42,917 nt of DNA. Origin: Candidatus Omnitrophota bacterium. GTDB lineage: Bacteria; Omnitrophota; Gorgyraeia; Pluralincolimonadales; Pluralincolimonadaceae. The notes beneath the pieces were generated by a model. It was not told the DNA's origin and made no database searches. It saw nothing but the letters and a program-made list of their open reading frames with translations. The stretch covers positions 171,804 to 214,720 of the forward strand of contig PLNR01000011.1 of assembly GCA_003141835.1 (NCBI GenBank), given 5' to 3'. Positions 15,699 through 24,077 of the stretch are shown in pieces. Each line of letters begins with the position of its first letter. The stretch's first letter is position 1. Position numbers and translations under genes: made by a program.

Positions 15699-16585
15699 TA
15701 TTTCGCGTCTCCGTTGTGGATCTTTTCGAAGAACTCCTCCATCCTTGCGGTCACGGTCTTGCGCTCCTGGTCCGCCGTTATGCAATGGTAGGAATCATAT
15801 AACATCACCATCTCCTTTGTCCTCGAACCGACCCCGTCATAAATGAACTGGGAATTTTTCACGCTCGACATATCGTCGTCCTTGGCCTGGATGAGCTGGA
15901 CCGGCACGGTTATGCCCTTAAGCCTCCGGGTCAAATACCTGACGAGTCCTTTAAGCTGGCACAGCAGGACGACCGGGAAGAAGGGATAGCCGTATTCGGC
16001 GATCTTCTCGGTGTCATCGATGGTCGCTGACGAATAATAATTATGAAGTCGCTCCTGCATCTGTTTGTTCTTTATCCCGTACGGCGGGTCTTCCTTATGA
16101 TAGAAGAAATTCCTCAACGGAGTATACGTGGCCAGCGGGAAAAGGAAATTATACCACGGCGTGTTCCAGCCGTCGTAGAATAGCGTCGGGGAGAGGCATG
16201 ATACGCCTTTTATCTTTTCGGGAAATTCATCGGCGAGCAGGAGGGCCAGCAGCGCCCCCATGGATAACCCTGAAGCGACTATGAAATCGTGGTCGTCCTT
16301 GACCTTCAAATAAGCTTCTCTCACCGACCCGTAGAAATCCTCCCATCTCGTGTCCTTAAGGACATCGAGCGGGGCGCCATGGTTTTTCAGGCGCGGGCAT
16401 ATTACGGTATATCCCTTCTTATTCAGGGCTAAGCCCAGGCATTTCATCTCGTTCGGTGTGCCTGTCAACCCATGGATAAGGATAGCCGCCCGGCCGTTCT
16501 GCCCTTTCAAAAATATCCCATCCCCTAAGTCGGGAGCCTCGGCCTTAGCCGACCTTCCCGAATTAAGAGAAAATATCAATGCCAT
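15698..16585 (-). CDS. Alpha/beta hydrolase, carboxylesterase type
   Basis: 295 residues, no signal peptide. Oxyanion motif ILIHGLTGTPNEM at about 35-47, nucleophile GLSMGA (Ser near 108), acid in AKDDDMSS and His in YDSYHCIT near the C-terminus: a full triad of the Est30/monoacylglycerol-lipase-like esterases. It likely cleaves an ester or lipid-like substrate in the cytoplasm. ATG at 16583-16585 is preceded by no Shine-Dalgarno; instead TATAAT sits seven bases upstream, so the mRNA may be leaderless. It is the first gene of the coupled cluster that runs to 9051. The stop overlaps the HAD start. Confidence 0.87.
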   Translation of the reverse strand: MALIFSLNSGRSAKAEAPDLGDGIFLKGQNGRAAILIHGLTGTPNEMKCLGLALNKKGYTVICPRLKNHGAPLDVLKDTRWEDFYGSVREAYLKVKDDHDFIVASGLSMGALLALLLADEFPEKIKGVSCLSPTLFYDGWNTPWYNFLFPLATYTPLRNFFYHKEDPPYGIKNKQMQERLHNYYSSATIDDTEKIAEYGYPFFPVVLLCQLKGLVRYLTRRLKGITVPVQLIQAKDDDMSSVKNSQFIYDGVGSRTKEMVMLYDSYHCITADQERKTVTARMEEFFEKIHNGDAK

Positions 16586-16592
16586 GTCGGTG

Positions 16593-16598
16593 ATTATA
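16593..16598 (-). promoter_or_regulatory. Possible -10 box for a leaderless cluster transcript
   Basis: Perfect TATAAT on the minus strand, seven bases before the hydrolase ATG. At 17-base spacing the -35 would be TGGTAA (16616-16621), which is poor. If active, transcription would begin at or next to the start codon. Confidence 0.4.
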
Positions 16599-17540
16599 CT
16601 ATATTTTTTTAAACTTTACCAGAAAAAAACCTTCCATATACTCATTCGGGAGTATCCGCAGGGCCAGGCCCAGGTCGCCGGAAAACCTCTTTCCCTCCCA
16701 TGACGTAAGGCCGCGGACCCTGTTCGGCAATGGTATCTCCACAGGCACGGCATGCAAGCCCTCGAATTTATTCAAGGCCCAATCGACCACCTCCTCATTC
16801 TCCTCAGGGGAGAAAGTACAGGTCGAATAGACCAATTCGCCGCCCGGTTTTAACGCGGAGATCCCGGAATATATCAGGACTTTCTGGGTATGCGAGAGGT
16901 CCGCCACCCTCTTCCGGTTCCACGGCTTGAATGTCTTCGGATCGCGCAAATAGAAGAGCGCCTCCCCCGAGCACGGGGCGTCGACCAGGACTTTGTCGAA
17001 ATATCCGGGATATTCCTTGCCTATCCCCATCCCGTCCGCAAAAAGGGTCTTGACGTTATCGACGCCTTGTATCTTCAGCGTGGCCAGGAGCTTCTGGTAC
17101 CTTATCTCCAGCCTCTCGACGGCGACGAGCTCCGCTTCCCCGCCGCTAAGCGAGGCTATCTGGCTCGTCTTCGCTCCGGGCGCGGCGCACAGGTCGAGTA
17201 TCTTTTCACCTTTGCGGGGATCGAGGAGCAGCGGCGGTATCATGCTAGATACGTTCTGCATATATACCTTGCCGCCCGTGTACAAAGAGCTCTTCTGCAG
17301 GTCTTTCGGTTCGGACCGCAGGATAAAACTCCCCTTCGGCCAGTGGAGCTCGCGGTATCTTATGCCTTCCCTGTCCAGGTCCTCTTTAAGCTGCGGAAGG
17401 CCGGTCTTGAGGTAATTTATCCTGAAAGTCTGTTCTTTTTTATGCAGGAAGGATTCGAATATTTTCGGGAAGACCCCGGGATATACCTTCTTGACCTTCT
17501 CGATGAATTCCGCCGGCAATTCATAGAAGACGGCTTTCAC
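16599..17540 (-). CDS. RsmB/NOP2-family RNA cytosine-C5 methyltransferase
   Basis: m5C methyltransferase for rRNA or tRNA, 313 residues from the chosen GTG start. SAM motif I is ILDLCAAPGAKTSQIA, motif IV VDAPCSGEALF, and motif VI YSTCTFSPEENEEVVDWAL. The cysteine in STC is the nucleophile and that in APC the release cysteine. The size and lack of an N-terminal NusB-like domain fit the short RsmB/NSUN6-like forms better than Escherichia coli RsmB. GTG at 17538-17540 overlaps the rlmB stop as GTGA; the 15 open codons upstream lie inside rlmB. Exact target base not predictable. Confidence 0.92.
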   Translation of the reverse strand: MKAVFYELPAEFIEKVKKVYPGVFPKIFESFLHKKEQTFRINYLKTGLPQLKEDLDREGIRYRELHWPKGSFILRSEPKDLQKSSLYTGGKVYMQNVSSMIPPLLLDPRKGEKILDLCAAPGAKTSQIASLSGGEAELVAVERLEIRYQKLLATLKIQGVDNVKTLFADGMGIGKEYPGYFDKVLVDAPCSGEALFYLRDPKTFKPWNRKRVADLSHTQKVLIYSGISALKPGGELVYSTCTFSPEENEEVVDWALNKFEGLHAVPVEIPLPNRVRGLTSWEGKRFSGDLGLALRILPNEYMEGFFLVKFKKI

Positions 17541-18286
17541 TTCTGCTTCTTCCCCGCCTCTCTCTGCCTGGCTATCTCGTAACAAAATATGGCCGACGCC
17601 ATCGCGACATTAAAAGATAACGCCGCGCCGCGCATCGGCAAAGTGACCTTGAGCTCGATATGTTTCGAGACGCCGTGGTGTATGCCCTTCCCTTCGGACC
17701 CTAGGACGATGCAAAGCGGGAACGGGAAGGATACCTTATTGAGGCTCTCGCCGCCCTCGACGACCGCCCCTGCCGCCCAATATCCCGCTTCCTTGGCGTG
17801 TATCAGGGCGTTCGAAAGGTTGTTTATCTTGCAGACGCGTATATAATTTTCCCCGCCCGAGGCGATATTAAGGACCGTCTCGTTCACCTCGCACGAATCC
17901 CGCTCCGGGATCACTATCGCGAAATCCCCGAGGCAGGCGGCCGTCCTTATTATCGCGCCCAGGTTCTGCGGGTCGGTTATGCCGTCGAGCATGACGAAAG
18001 TGGGCTTCACGCCGTCTTCCCTTTTGAGGAGCCCTTCGAAAGATGAGTATTCGAAAGGGTCGGCCTCGGCTATTATCCCCTGGAGGCGCTCGCTGTGTTT
18101 CATCTTGAATAATTCCTTCTCTGCCACCCTTTTTATCGGCGTCCGGCGGACCTTCGCTTCCGCGAATATCTCGGCGTCGTCGAAAGTTTCGGATATCATT
18201 ATCATCCTCAAGCTTTTCGGGTTAGCTTTCAGGCGCTCCAGTATGGAGTTCCTCCCGTAAAGCAGCACCGGGTTATTTCTTCCCAT
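17537..18286 (-). CDS. rlmB: 23S rRNA 2'-O-methyltransferase RlmB/TrmH family
   Basis: SPOUT-fold ribose methyltransferase, 249 residues. The N-terminal L30e-like substrate domain begins LLYGRNSILERL. The knotted SAM domain has motif 1 DPQNLGAIIRTA, motif 2 IVLGSEGKGI and motif 3 LPMRGAALSFNVAMASAI. This set is typical of RlmB (Gm2251 of 23S rRNA) but other TrmH-family targets are possible. ATG at 18284-18286 lies inside the end of the YvlD-like gene (14-base overlap). Confidence 0.92.
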   Translation of the reverse strand: MGRNNPVLLYGRNSILERLKANPKSLRMIMISETFDDAEIFAEAKVRRTPIKRVAEKELFKMKHSERLQGIIAEADPFEYSSFEGLLKREDGVKPTFVMLDGITDPQNLGAIIRTAACLGDFAIVIPERDSCEVNETVLNIASGGENYIRVCKINNLSNALIHAKEAGYWAAGAVVEGGESLNKVSFPFPLCIVLGSEGKGIHHGVSKHIELKVTLPMRGAALSFNVAMASAIFCYEIARQREAGKKQK

Positions 18287-18770
18287 CTTTTTCCTCCTCG
18301 TCCTTATCCTCGACCTTCGCCTCGACGTCTATCACATCGCTGTCACGGGGCGTATTCGCGCGGCCCCGTGGTAGAGGACCCCCTCTACCATCACTATTCC
18401 GATCATAGCGATAGACCTTAAATCTCCCCTGCGGGCTGATGAAGAGGTTAAGGAAAAAACTTATCACGCTGAAGCAAAGGGCTCCCCAGAAGGCCGCCCA
18501 GAAATCGTCTATGACGAAACCCTCGACTATCTTCGAGACGAGGTAAAAGAAGAACCCATTCAGGAAAAGCGTGAATATCCCCATAGAGAGGATGGTCAAC
18601 GGCAGGGTGAGCGCGAAGACGATCGGCCTCAGGGTGGCGTTTATGAGGCCCAGGACAAGCGCCGCCACCACCGTGGTCATCCTGCCCTCGGGATGTATCC
18701 CTGGCACGACGCTTATGACCAGTATCATCGCCGCTATATTTATCAGCCATCTTAAAAGGAAACCCTTCAC
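18273..18770 (-). CDS. YvlD-like four-helix membrane protein (Mycobact_4_TM family)
   Basis: 165 residues with four hydrophobic helices (about 5-22, 32-50, 57-80, 88-112) and a charged tail ending in Asp/Glu/Lys repeats. The motif LGLINATLRPIVFALTLPLT with NGFFFYLVSKIVEGF is the hallmark of the small YvlD / 'phage holin' family membrane proteins, whose role is unclear. Start is GTG at 18768-18770, supported by AGGAGG seven bases upstream. Nothing ties it to phage; the neighbours are housekeeping genes. The tail is longer than in many relatives. Confidence 0.85.
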   Translation of the reverse strand: MKGFLLRWLINIAAMILVISVVPGIHPEGRMTTVVAALVLGLINATLRPIVFALTLPLTILSMGIFTLFLNGFFFYLVSKIVEGFVIDDFWAAFWGALCFSVISFFLNLFISPQGRFKVYRYDRNSDGRGGPLPRGRANTPRDSDVIDVEAKVEDKDEEEKDGKK

Positions 18771-18781
18771 CGGTGCGCCTC

Positions 18782-20134
18782 CTATTTTATCTGTATCGAG
18801 AGCAGGAAGATGTCGTCCGCCTGGGCGCCTTCCTGGTATTTCTTCACCGAGGCCAGCAACTCCTCGTTAAAACCGGCCACGTCGAGGGGACCCTTCTCCC
18901 TGACGAACCGCTCGAAGCGGTCATAGCCGAACTCGTCCCCGGCCTTGTTCTTCGCCTCGATCAGCCCGTCGGTGAAAAGGAATATCCTGTCGCCTCTCTC
19001 AAAATTTATCTTTACCTGGTATATGTCGCTCGTTTCCATCCCGATGCCCATCAAAAACGTCTGCGATTCCATGAGGACTATCTTCTTATCGGCTTTCTGG
19101 AACAATATCTGGGGCGGATGGCCGTAATTCGAATATACCAGTTTCTTGTCCGAAAAATCGATGACGCCGCAGAACGCGCTTAGGAATATACCTATCTTCC
19201 CGAAATCGGCCTTTATGAAATTATCGAGCTTCTTCAGTATCTCCCCGGGCATAAGGTTCTCGCGGACGAGCCCCTCGATCTCGGTGTGTATCCTGTTCAC
19301 GAGCAGGGCGGCCGAGACGCCGTGGCCCGTCATGTCCGCTATCATGAAGAGGAGCCGGTTCTTGTCGAGGAAATGGAATTTGGCGTAGTCGCCGCCCATA
19401 TAAAGCATGGGCCTGTAATCGACCGCGACGTCCACCAGGTCTGTCTTTATGGATTTCGGCATGAGGCCGCTGTGTATCCTGTTGGCGAGCTCCAGCTCCT
19501 CTACCATTATCTTGCTCTTCTCCTCGATCTCCTTCTTGAGGACGAAATCCTTCTGGCTCATTACGCCCTCGTTCCTCTTGACGACCATGCATATGAACGC
19601 CGCGACGATGAGCAGCGTAACGTTTATGCCGAAAATGTCCGTATGCACGTAATTGACGTAATTGATGCGTATATTGCTCATGCTGTATACGCCGGTAAAA
19701 ATTATCAGCGTATAAGCGCCGAGCATTCCCGTCTCAAGCATGTTCCACGGAAGGAGCAGCGCGCTTACGAAGAACGCTATCAGCACGAGGGTTATCCCCA
19801 GGTTAGTGATCACGTCCGGGTGCGCCGCGGCGGCCAGGATGGAGATAGAGATTATTATTACGCTGAAAAAGAAACCCCTTATCTTTTGCGCGGTGAGCTT
19901 TTTGGCGAACTTGCCCGTAGTCAACAGGAGCAAGGACAAGAACGCGCCGCCCAGGATCCCGGGCATGTCCTTGGTGCCGAGAAGCCTCCTGAAGAAGAGC
20001 CAGGCGACGATCACCTCTATTGAGAAGGCGCTCAACGCTATATAACAAAAGAGGTTCACGCGCTGGGCGAATATGTTCTTCAGTTCGCCCCTATACTCTT
20101 GCCTGAACCTCTCGGGTATGATCGCGCTCGCCAT
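18782..20134 (-). CDS. Membrane PP2C-type serine phosphatase (RsbU/SpoIIE family)
   Basis: 450 residues: about six membrane helices (to about residue 190), a helical linker with EIEEKSKIMVEELELANRIHSGLMP (split: the linker helix and Q/H-L-P motif), then a SpoIIE-type PP2C domain. Metal-binding residues are in MGGDYAKF and IADMTGHGVSAALLV, and in the late FLFTDGLIEAKN and GAQADDIFLLSI. Such enzymes dephosphorylate anti-sigma-factor antagonists in partner-switching pathways. No antagonist (STAS) or anti-sigma kinase gene is in the window, so the partner must be elsewhere. It starts four bases after the preceding stop. Confidence 0.9.
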   Translation of the reverse strand: MASAIIPERFRQEYRGELKNIFAQRVNLFCYIALSAFSIEVIVAWLFFRRLLGTKDMPGILGGAFLSLLLLTTGKFAKKLTAQKIRGFFFSVIIISISILAAAAHPDVITNLGITLVLIAFFVSALLLPWNMLETGMLGAYTLIIFTGVYSMSNIRINYVNYVHTDIFGINVTLLIVAAFICMVVKRNEGVMSQKDFVLKKEIEEKSKIMVEELELANRIHSGLMPKSIKTDLVDVAVDYRPMLYMGGDYAKFHFLDKNRLLFMIADMTGHGVSAALLVNRIHTEIEGLVRENLMPGEILKKLDNFIKADFGKIGIFLSAFCGVIDFSDKKLVYSNYGHPPQILFQKADKKIVLMESQTFLMGIGMETSDIYQVKINFERGDRIFLFTDGLIEAKNKAGDEFGYDRFERFVREKGPLDVAGFNEELLASVKKYQEGAQADDIFLLSIQIK

Positions 20135-20138
20135 TTAT

Positions 20139-20897
20139 TTAATTACCTACCGGGACCATTTCCACTATCTCTGAATCCAGCGAACTCTCGAGCCCCTTGA
20201 ATTTAAGCCACTCATAAGGCGGTTCGCATGAATACCATTCGTAATTCTTGGTTATGAACACCTTCACGGGATTAAAGATGCCTATCTCCGGGTCAACGGC
20301 TATCTTATATGCCTCGCGCGTCTTGCCGTTAACCGTCACTTGCTCTTTCGCTACCACCCTGAGCGTCACGCGGTAAAAGTCATCATCGCTGAGGAGATAG
20401 ACGGTCCTCCTCTTTTCCCCGGCCGCCAGGAACCTCTCTATATAATCATCCATGATCTTGCCGTTTATTATATCGCCTTCGTATTTGAGAGTTTTACTCT
20501 TCTCTTCGCCTTTGGCCAGGTCCTTCACCGTGCACTCGACCTTTTTCCGGTCCGGGTAAAATTTCTGCGTCGTTTCGAGGACCGGCTTCCCGGACCCGGA
20601 GAAGACCGTTTCTTTCATAATGATAGGGATAAGGACTTCTTTGTTCTCCATATAACGCATCTCGCTCTTGCGGGATGTTATGCCGTCAAAACCGTAATAC
20701 CGCCCTTTCCCCTCTTCGGTCAGGTTAAAATTGTCCTTCTCCCCTGATACAGGGGTTATCGTTACCGTAGATTCCCAGAGCGTTTCGCCCTTCATGTCCA
20801 CGCACTTGTAACGGCTGATCTCCGGCTTCCCCTCCTCCACCGCGTGCAGCGACGCGGCGGCCGCCAGCATGAAAATTACCGCCATGGCCTTTTTCAT
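20139..20897 (-). CDS. Hypothetical secreted protein, beta-rich
   Basis: 252 residues with a clear signal peptide (MKKAMAVIFMLAAAASLHA, cleavage after about residue 19). The rest alternates short beta-type stretches and charged turns (for example MRYMENKEVLIPIIMKETV and KTREAYKIAVDPEIGIFN), resembling DUF3108-like periplasmic proteins that may bind a hydrophobic ligand. I do not recognise a catalytic motif. ATG overlaps the preceding stop (ATGA, 20894-20897). The protein ends four bases before the RsbU-like phosphatase and is probably co-transcribed with it. Confidence 0.75.
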   Translation of the reverse strand: MKKAMAVIFMLAAAASLHAVEEGKPEISRYKCVDMKGETLWESTVTITPVSGEKDNFNLTEEGKGRYYGFDGITSRKSEMRYMENKEVLIPIIMKETVFSGSGKPVLETTQKFYPDRKKVECTVKDLAKGEEKSKTLKYEGDIINGKIMDDYIERFLAAGEKRRTVYLLSDDDFYRVTLRVVAKEQVTVNGKTREAYKIAVDPEIGIFNPVKVFITKNYEWYSCEPPYEWLKFKGLESSLDSEIVEMVPVGN

Positions 20898-21547
20898 ACG
20901 GTTATCTCCTCTTCGAGTTTTTCTATCAGGTCCTTGATATCCTTGATCGTCCCGGCCGGCAGGAGTTTCGATATCTCGATGTCGTTCTTCAGGGCCTTGA
21001 GCGTGGCCACGACCCTTTTTACGGCGGACTCTTTCCTTATCTTCCTGGCTTCCTGCGGATCGGCCTCCTCACGCTGCCTTATGAGCGCGGTCAGGTCCTT
21101 CCTTACGTCGCGGACATCCCTGCCCTTTTCGAAGACGTTCTTCTTTAACGACTCATAGTCCGATTCGCCTATCTCTTTCTTGTTCTTCGCGAGCCGCAGC
21201 AGGTTCACCGATTCATAGCTCGGCATGCTCGCGGCCCCGGACGGGTCGGCCGCCCCTTTATTCCGGAGGTATTGGGGCTCTTCTTTCTCGAGGAAATAAT
21301 ACGACTTTAAAAGTTTCATCGCCGTATCTTTCCTGACGCCTATCTCCTTCGACGCGTATGCCTCGAAGGTCAGGTATCCCCAGTCCCTGTAAAGCTTGTC
21401 TTTCCAGACTGAGTATAACGACTGGCCGAGCTCTATCCACGATGTCTTGAAATTTACGACGTTCTGCAGGACCTTGTACCTTACGGAATTCCCGTCAAGC
21501 CCTTCCATCTGCCGCTCGATCTTCTGTATCGCTTTTGTTTTTTCCAT
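20894..21547 (-). CDS. Conserved-looking hypothetical protein, all-helical
   Basis: 217 residues, soluble, strongly helical and charged. The middle stretch WGYLTFEAYASKEIGVRK (residues ~55-72) with DTAMKLLKSYYFLEKEEP looks like a folded helical domain, possibly a DNA-binding helix-turn-helix of the kind where YxTFExY precedes a recognition segment. The C-terminal 60 residues may form a coiled coil. I know no function. ATG overlaps the transketolase stop (TAATG) and its stop overlaps the secreted protein's ATG, so it is translationally coupled to both. Confidence 0.7.
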   Translation of the reverse strand: MEKTKAIQKIERQMEGLDGNSVRYKVLQNVVNFKTSWIELGQSLYSVWKDKLYRDWGYLTFEAYASKEIGVRKDTAMKLLKSYYFLEKEEPQYLRNKGAADPSGAASMPSYESVNLLRLAKNKKEIGESDYESLKKNVFEKGRDVRDVRKDLTALIRQREEADPQEARKIRKESAVKRVVATLKALKNDIEISKLLPAGTIKDIKDLIEKLEEEITV

Positions 21548-22488
21548 TATTTTTTCCTTGAAACGGCCCTTTTGACCGCATTAATGATATCGACGTCTTT
21601 CAACCCGTATTTTTCCAGCAATTCTTCTCCCGTGCCCGACTCGCCGAACGTGTCTCGCACCGCGACCATTTCCATGGGCGCAGGATATCCGCAAGCCAGC
21701 ACCTCCGCGATAGCGCCGCCGAGACCGCCGTTGGCCTGGTGGTCTTCGGCCGTCACTATGGCTCCTGTCTCCTTCGCTGCCTTTATTATTATTTCCTTAT
21801 CGACCGGCTTGATAGTATGCATGTTTATTACGCGCGCTTTTATCCCTTCCCGCGAAAGTTTTTCTGCCGCTTTCACGGACTCGGATACCATGTCACCGCA
21901 GGCAATAATTGCGGCATCGCTGCCTTCCCTTAAGACGTCGGCTTTACCGAAGACGAACGGCCTGTCCCTATCGGTCACGAACGGGACCGCTTCCCTGCCC
22001 AACCTCAGATATACCGGCCCGTCGATGGCGGCAATGGCTTTTGTCGCTTTTGCCGCTTCATACGCGTCGGCCGGCCATACGACCGACATATTCGGCAGGA
22101 CCCGCATCGCGGCAATATCCTCGAGAGCCTGCGCCGTTGCGCCGTCCGGGCCCACTGATATCCCGCTGTGCGTGCCGACGATCTTTACGTTGCATTTATT
22201 ATAGCAGACCGACACCCTGAATACGCCGAAGGCGTTGGCCCAAAAGGCGGCGAACGAGCAGATGAAAGGTATGAGGCCTGTTTTGCTCAACCCGGCCGCG
22301 GTGCCGGCTATATCCTGCTCGGCTATGCCGAGATTAAAAAATCTCTCCGGGAATTCCTTCTTGAAGTATTCGGCGCGCGTGGAATCCTCGAGGTCGCCGG
22401 ACAATACGACGATATCTTTATTATCCCGCCCCAGTTGGAGCAGGGCTTCGCCGAACCCGTCGCGCGTCGCCTTCATCTCTTCGCTCAT
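21547..22488 (-). CDS. Transketolase, C-terminal subunit
   Basis: 313 residues covering the pyrimidine-binding and C-terminal domains of a split transketolase. GIAEQDIAGTAAGLSKTG carries the catalytic Glu that activates thiamine diphosphate; the C-terminal half has the swivel-domain ARVINMHTIKPVDKEII and AEDHQANGGLGGAIAEVL. It pairs with the N-terminal subunit just upstream (ATGA overlap 22485-22488). Together they move two-carbon units between sugar phosphates in the non-oxidative pentose pathway; a role in making DXP-like or special sugars cannot be excluded for split forms. Confidence 0.93.
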   Translation of the reverse strand: MSEEMKATRDGFGEALLQLGRDNKDIVVLSGDLEDSTRAEYFKKEFPERFFNLGIAEQDIAGTAAGLSKTGLIPFICSFAAFWANAFGVFRVSVCYNKCNVKIVGTHSGISVGPDGATAQALEDIAAMRVLPNMSVVWPADAYEAAKATKAIAAIDGPVYLRLGREAVPFVTDRDRPFVFGKADVLREGSDAAIIACGDMVSESVKAAEKLSREGIKARVINMHTIKPVDKEIIIKAAKETGAIVTAEDHQANGGLGGAIAEVLACGYPAPMEMVAVRDTFGESGTGEELLEKYGLKDVDIINAVKRAVSRKK

Positions 22489-23306
22489 ATCTTCGCCCCC
22501 GAGATCTCTTCCAGCGCCCTGGAAAGCTCTTCCTTATCCGGCGCCTTGCCGTGCCATTTAGGGTTACCCTCCATGAAAGAGACGCCTTTGCCTTTTATCG
22601 TTCGGGCTACTATGAAGGCGGGCTTGCCCTTTACGCTGCCAAACGAATCCAAGGCTTTTATGACGCTTGCGATATCATGGCCGTCTATGTCGAGGACGTT
22701 CCAGCCGAAATCCTTCATCTTCGCGGCGATCGGCTCTTCATTTTTCACTTTCGAGACCGGTCCATTCTGCTGGACGCCGTTAAAATCGACAATGGCGCAG
22801 AGGTTATCGAGTTTATGCTGCGCTGCGGTCATGGCCGCCTCCCAGACCTGCCCTTCCTGCATCTCGCCGTCGCCGAGCAGGCAGTATACCTTAAAATCCT
22901 TTTTCTTTATCTTCGCGCCGAGCGCCATGCCGTTGGCTACGGATAATCCTTCTCCGAGCGAGCCGGTAGAGAACTCCACTCCCGGCACGCCGGAATAAAC
23001 ATGCCCTTGTAGCATACCGCCGAATTTCCTGTAATTCTTCAGTTCTTCTTTCGGGAAATATCCGCAGGCGGCCAATGTCGCATAAAGAGCCGCGCTGGCA
23101 TGCCCCTTCGACATTACGAACCTGTCCCTTCCGTCCCATGAAGGGTCCTTTGGGTCGTGCTTCAATTTATAAAAATACAGCCCTATGAGGATCTCCACGC
23201 ACGAGAGCGAACCGCCGGGGTGGCCGCTTCCGGCACCGGCGATGGTCTCCAGGATATCCATCCTGAGCTTGCGCGCTTTCTCTTTGAGGTCTTTTATTTC
23301 CGGCAT
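22485..23306 (-). CDS. Transketolase, N-terminal subunit
   Basis: 273 residues binding the diphosphate end of thiamine diphosphate: SGHPGGSLSCVEILIGLYF near the start, FVMSKGHASAALYATLA, and the GDGEMQEGQVWEA thiamine-diphosphate motif, followed by NGVQQNG-type substrate loop residues. Split transketolases are frequent in archaea and many anaerobes. ATG at 23304-23306, one base after the uppP stop. Coupled to the C-terminal subunit by a four-base overlap. Confidence 0.94.
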   Translation of the reverse strand: MPEIKDLKEKARKLRMDILETIAGAGSGHPGGSLSCVEILIGLYFYKLKHDPKDPSWDGRDRFVMSKGHASAALYATLAACGYFPKEELKNYRKFGGMLQGHVYSGVPGVEFSTGSLGEGLSVANGMALGAKIKKKDFKVYCLLGDGEMQEGQVWEAAMTAAQHKLDNLCAIVDFNGVQQNGPVSKVKNEEPIAAKMKDFGWNVLDIDGHDIASVIKALDSFGSVKGKPAFIVARTIKGKGVSFMEGNPKWHGKAPDKEELSRALEEISGAKI

Positions 23307-23307
23307 T

Positions 23308-24072
23308 TTACTTTCTTAAGAATAGTACTAAAAAGATCACCATGCTGAATATTATCCTGTATACCACGAATGCCGTAAATGAATGCTTCCTAAGGTATCT
23401 TAAAAGGAATCCTATCGATATAAAACCCGTTACAGCCGAGACTATAAAGCCGATGAAGAGCGACAGGCCGTTCTGCCCTGAAGCGAGCGTCCCGATATCC
23501 TTGAACTTCAGGACCGTCGCGCCGAGGATTATGGGCGCCGAAAGCAGGAATGAGAACCTGGCCGCGGCTTCCCTGTCGAACTTCAACCCTATGCCCGTTG
23601 CCATGGTCACGCCTGACCGCGATACGCCCGGGATTATTGCGAGCGCCTGCGAGATCCCGATCAAGACCGAATCGAGGAAGTTCAGGGATTTCAGCGTCCT
23701 CGTCTTCCGGCTGGACATGTCGATGAAATAAAATACCACAGCAAAGGCGCTCATCGCGCACGCGATGAGCAGAGGCGACCTGAAGACGGTCTCGGCCTTC
23801 TCCTCGAGCAGTTTTCCTATCACCGCTCCCGGGACGCTGGCGACTATGATATACCAGAGGAGCCGCCCCTTGATTATGCCGAGCCAATCCTTCCAGAAAT
23901 ACGCGAGCACCGCAACAAGCGTGCCTGCGTGCAGCGCGACGTCGAAGGCGAGGCTGTGCGCCTGCCAGCCCAAAAGCCACGGCACGGCTATTAGGTGCGC
24001 GGAACTGCTGATGGGCAAAAATTCGCCCACGCCCTGGACTATTCCAAGAATGACAGATTGTATTATGTCCAT
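23308..24072 (-). CDS. uppP: Undecaprenyl-diphosphate phosphatase UppP/BacA
   Basis: Membrane enzyme that recycles undecaprenyl diphosphate to the monophosphate carrier for peptidoglycan and other envelope polymers. 254 residues, about eight hydrophobic segments. The two signature loops are present: GVGEFLPISSSAHLI (residues 14-28) and IPGVSRSGVTMATG (about 145-158), containing the catalytic Glu, His and Arg. ATG at 24070-24072, a few bases after the stop of the flavoprotein gene. Confidence 0.95.
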   Translation of the reverse strand: MDIIQSVILGIVQGVGEFLPISSSAHLIAVPWLLGWQAHSLAFDVALHAGTLVAVLAYFWKDWLGIIKGRLLWYIIVASVPGAVIGKLLEEKAETVFRSPLLIACAMSAFAVVFYFIDMSSRKTRTLKSLNFLDSVLIGISQALAIIPGVSRSGVTMATGIGLKFDREAAARFSFLLSAPIILGATVLKFKDIGTLASGQNGLSLFIGFIVSAVTGFISIGFLLRYLRKHSFTAFVVYRIIFSMVIFLVLFLRK

Positions 24073-24077
24073 ATTTA

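Noticed and set aside
15699-15785. Longer N-terminus for the HAD phosphatase
   Set aside because: The extra 29 codons lie within the upstream hydrolase gene, carry no conserved sequence, and a TAATG-coupled ATG with GGAG nearby is present at 15698.
17541-17585. Longer N-terminus for the RsmB-like methyltransferase
   Set aside because: These codons lie inside rlmB; the GTGA overlap at 17537-17540 is the natural coupled start.
18273-18770. Phage holin as a sign of prophage
   Set aside because: The YvlD-like family is often labelled holin, but the neighbours are rRNA methyltransferase and phosphatase genes and no phage gene is present.
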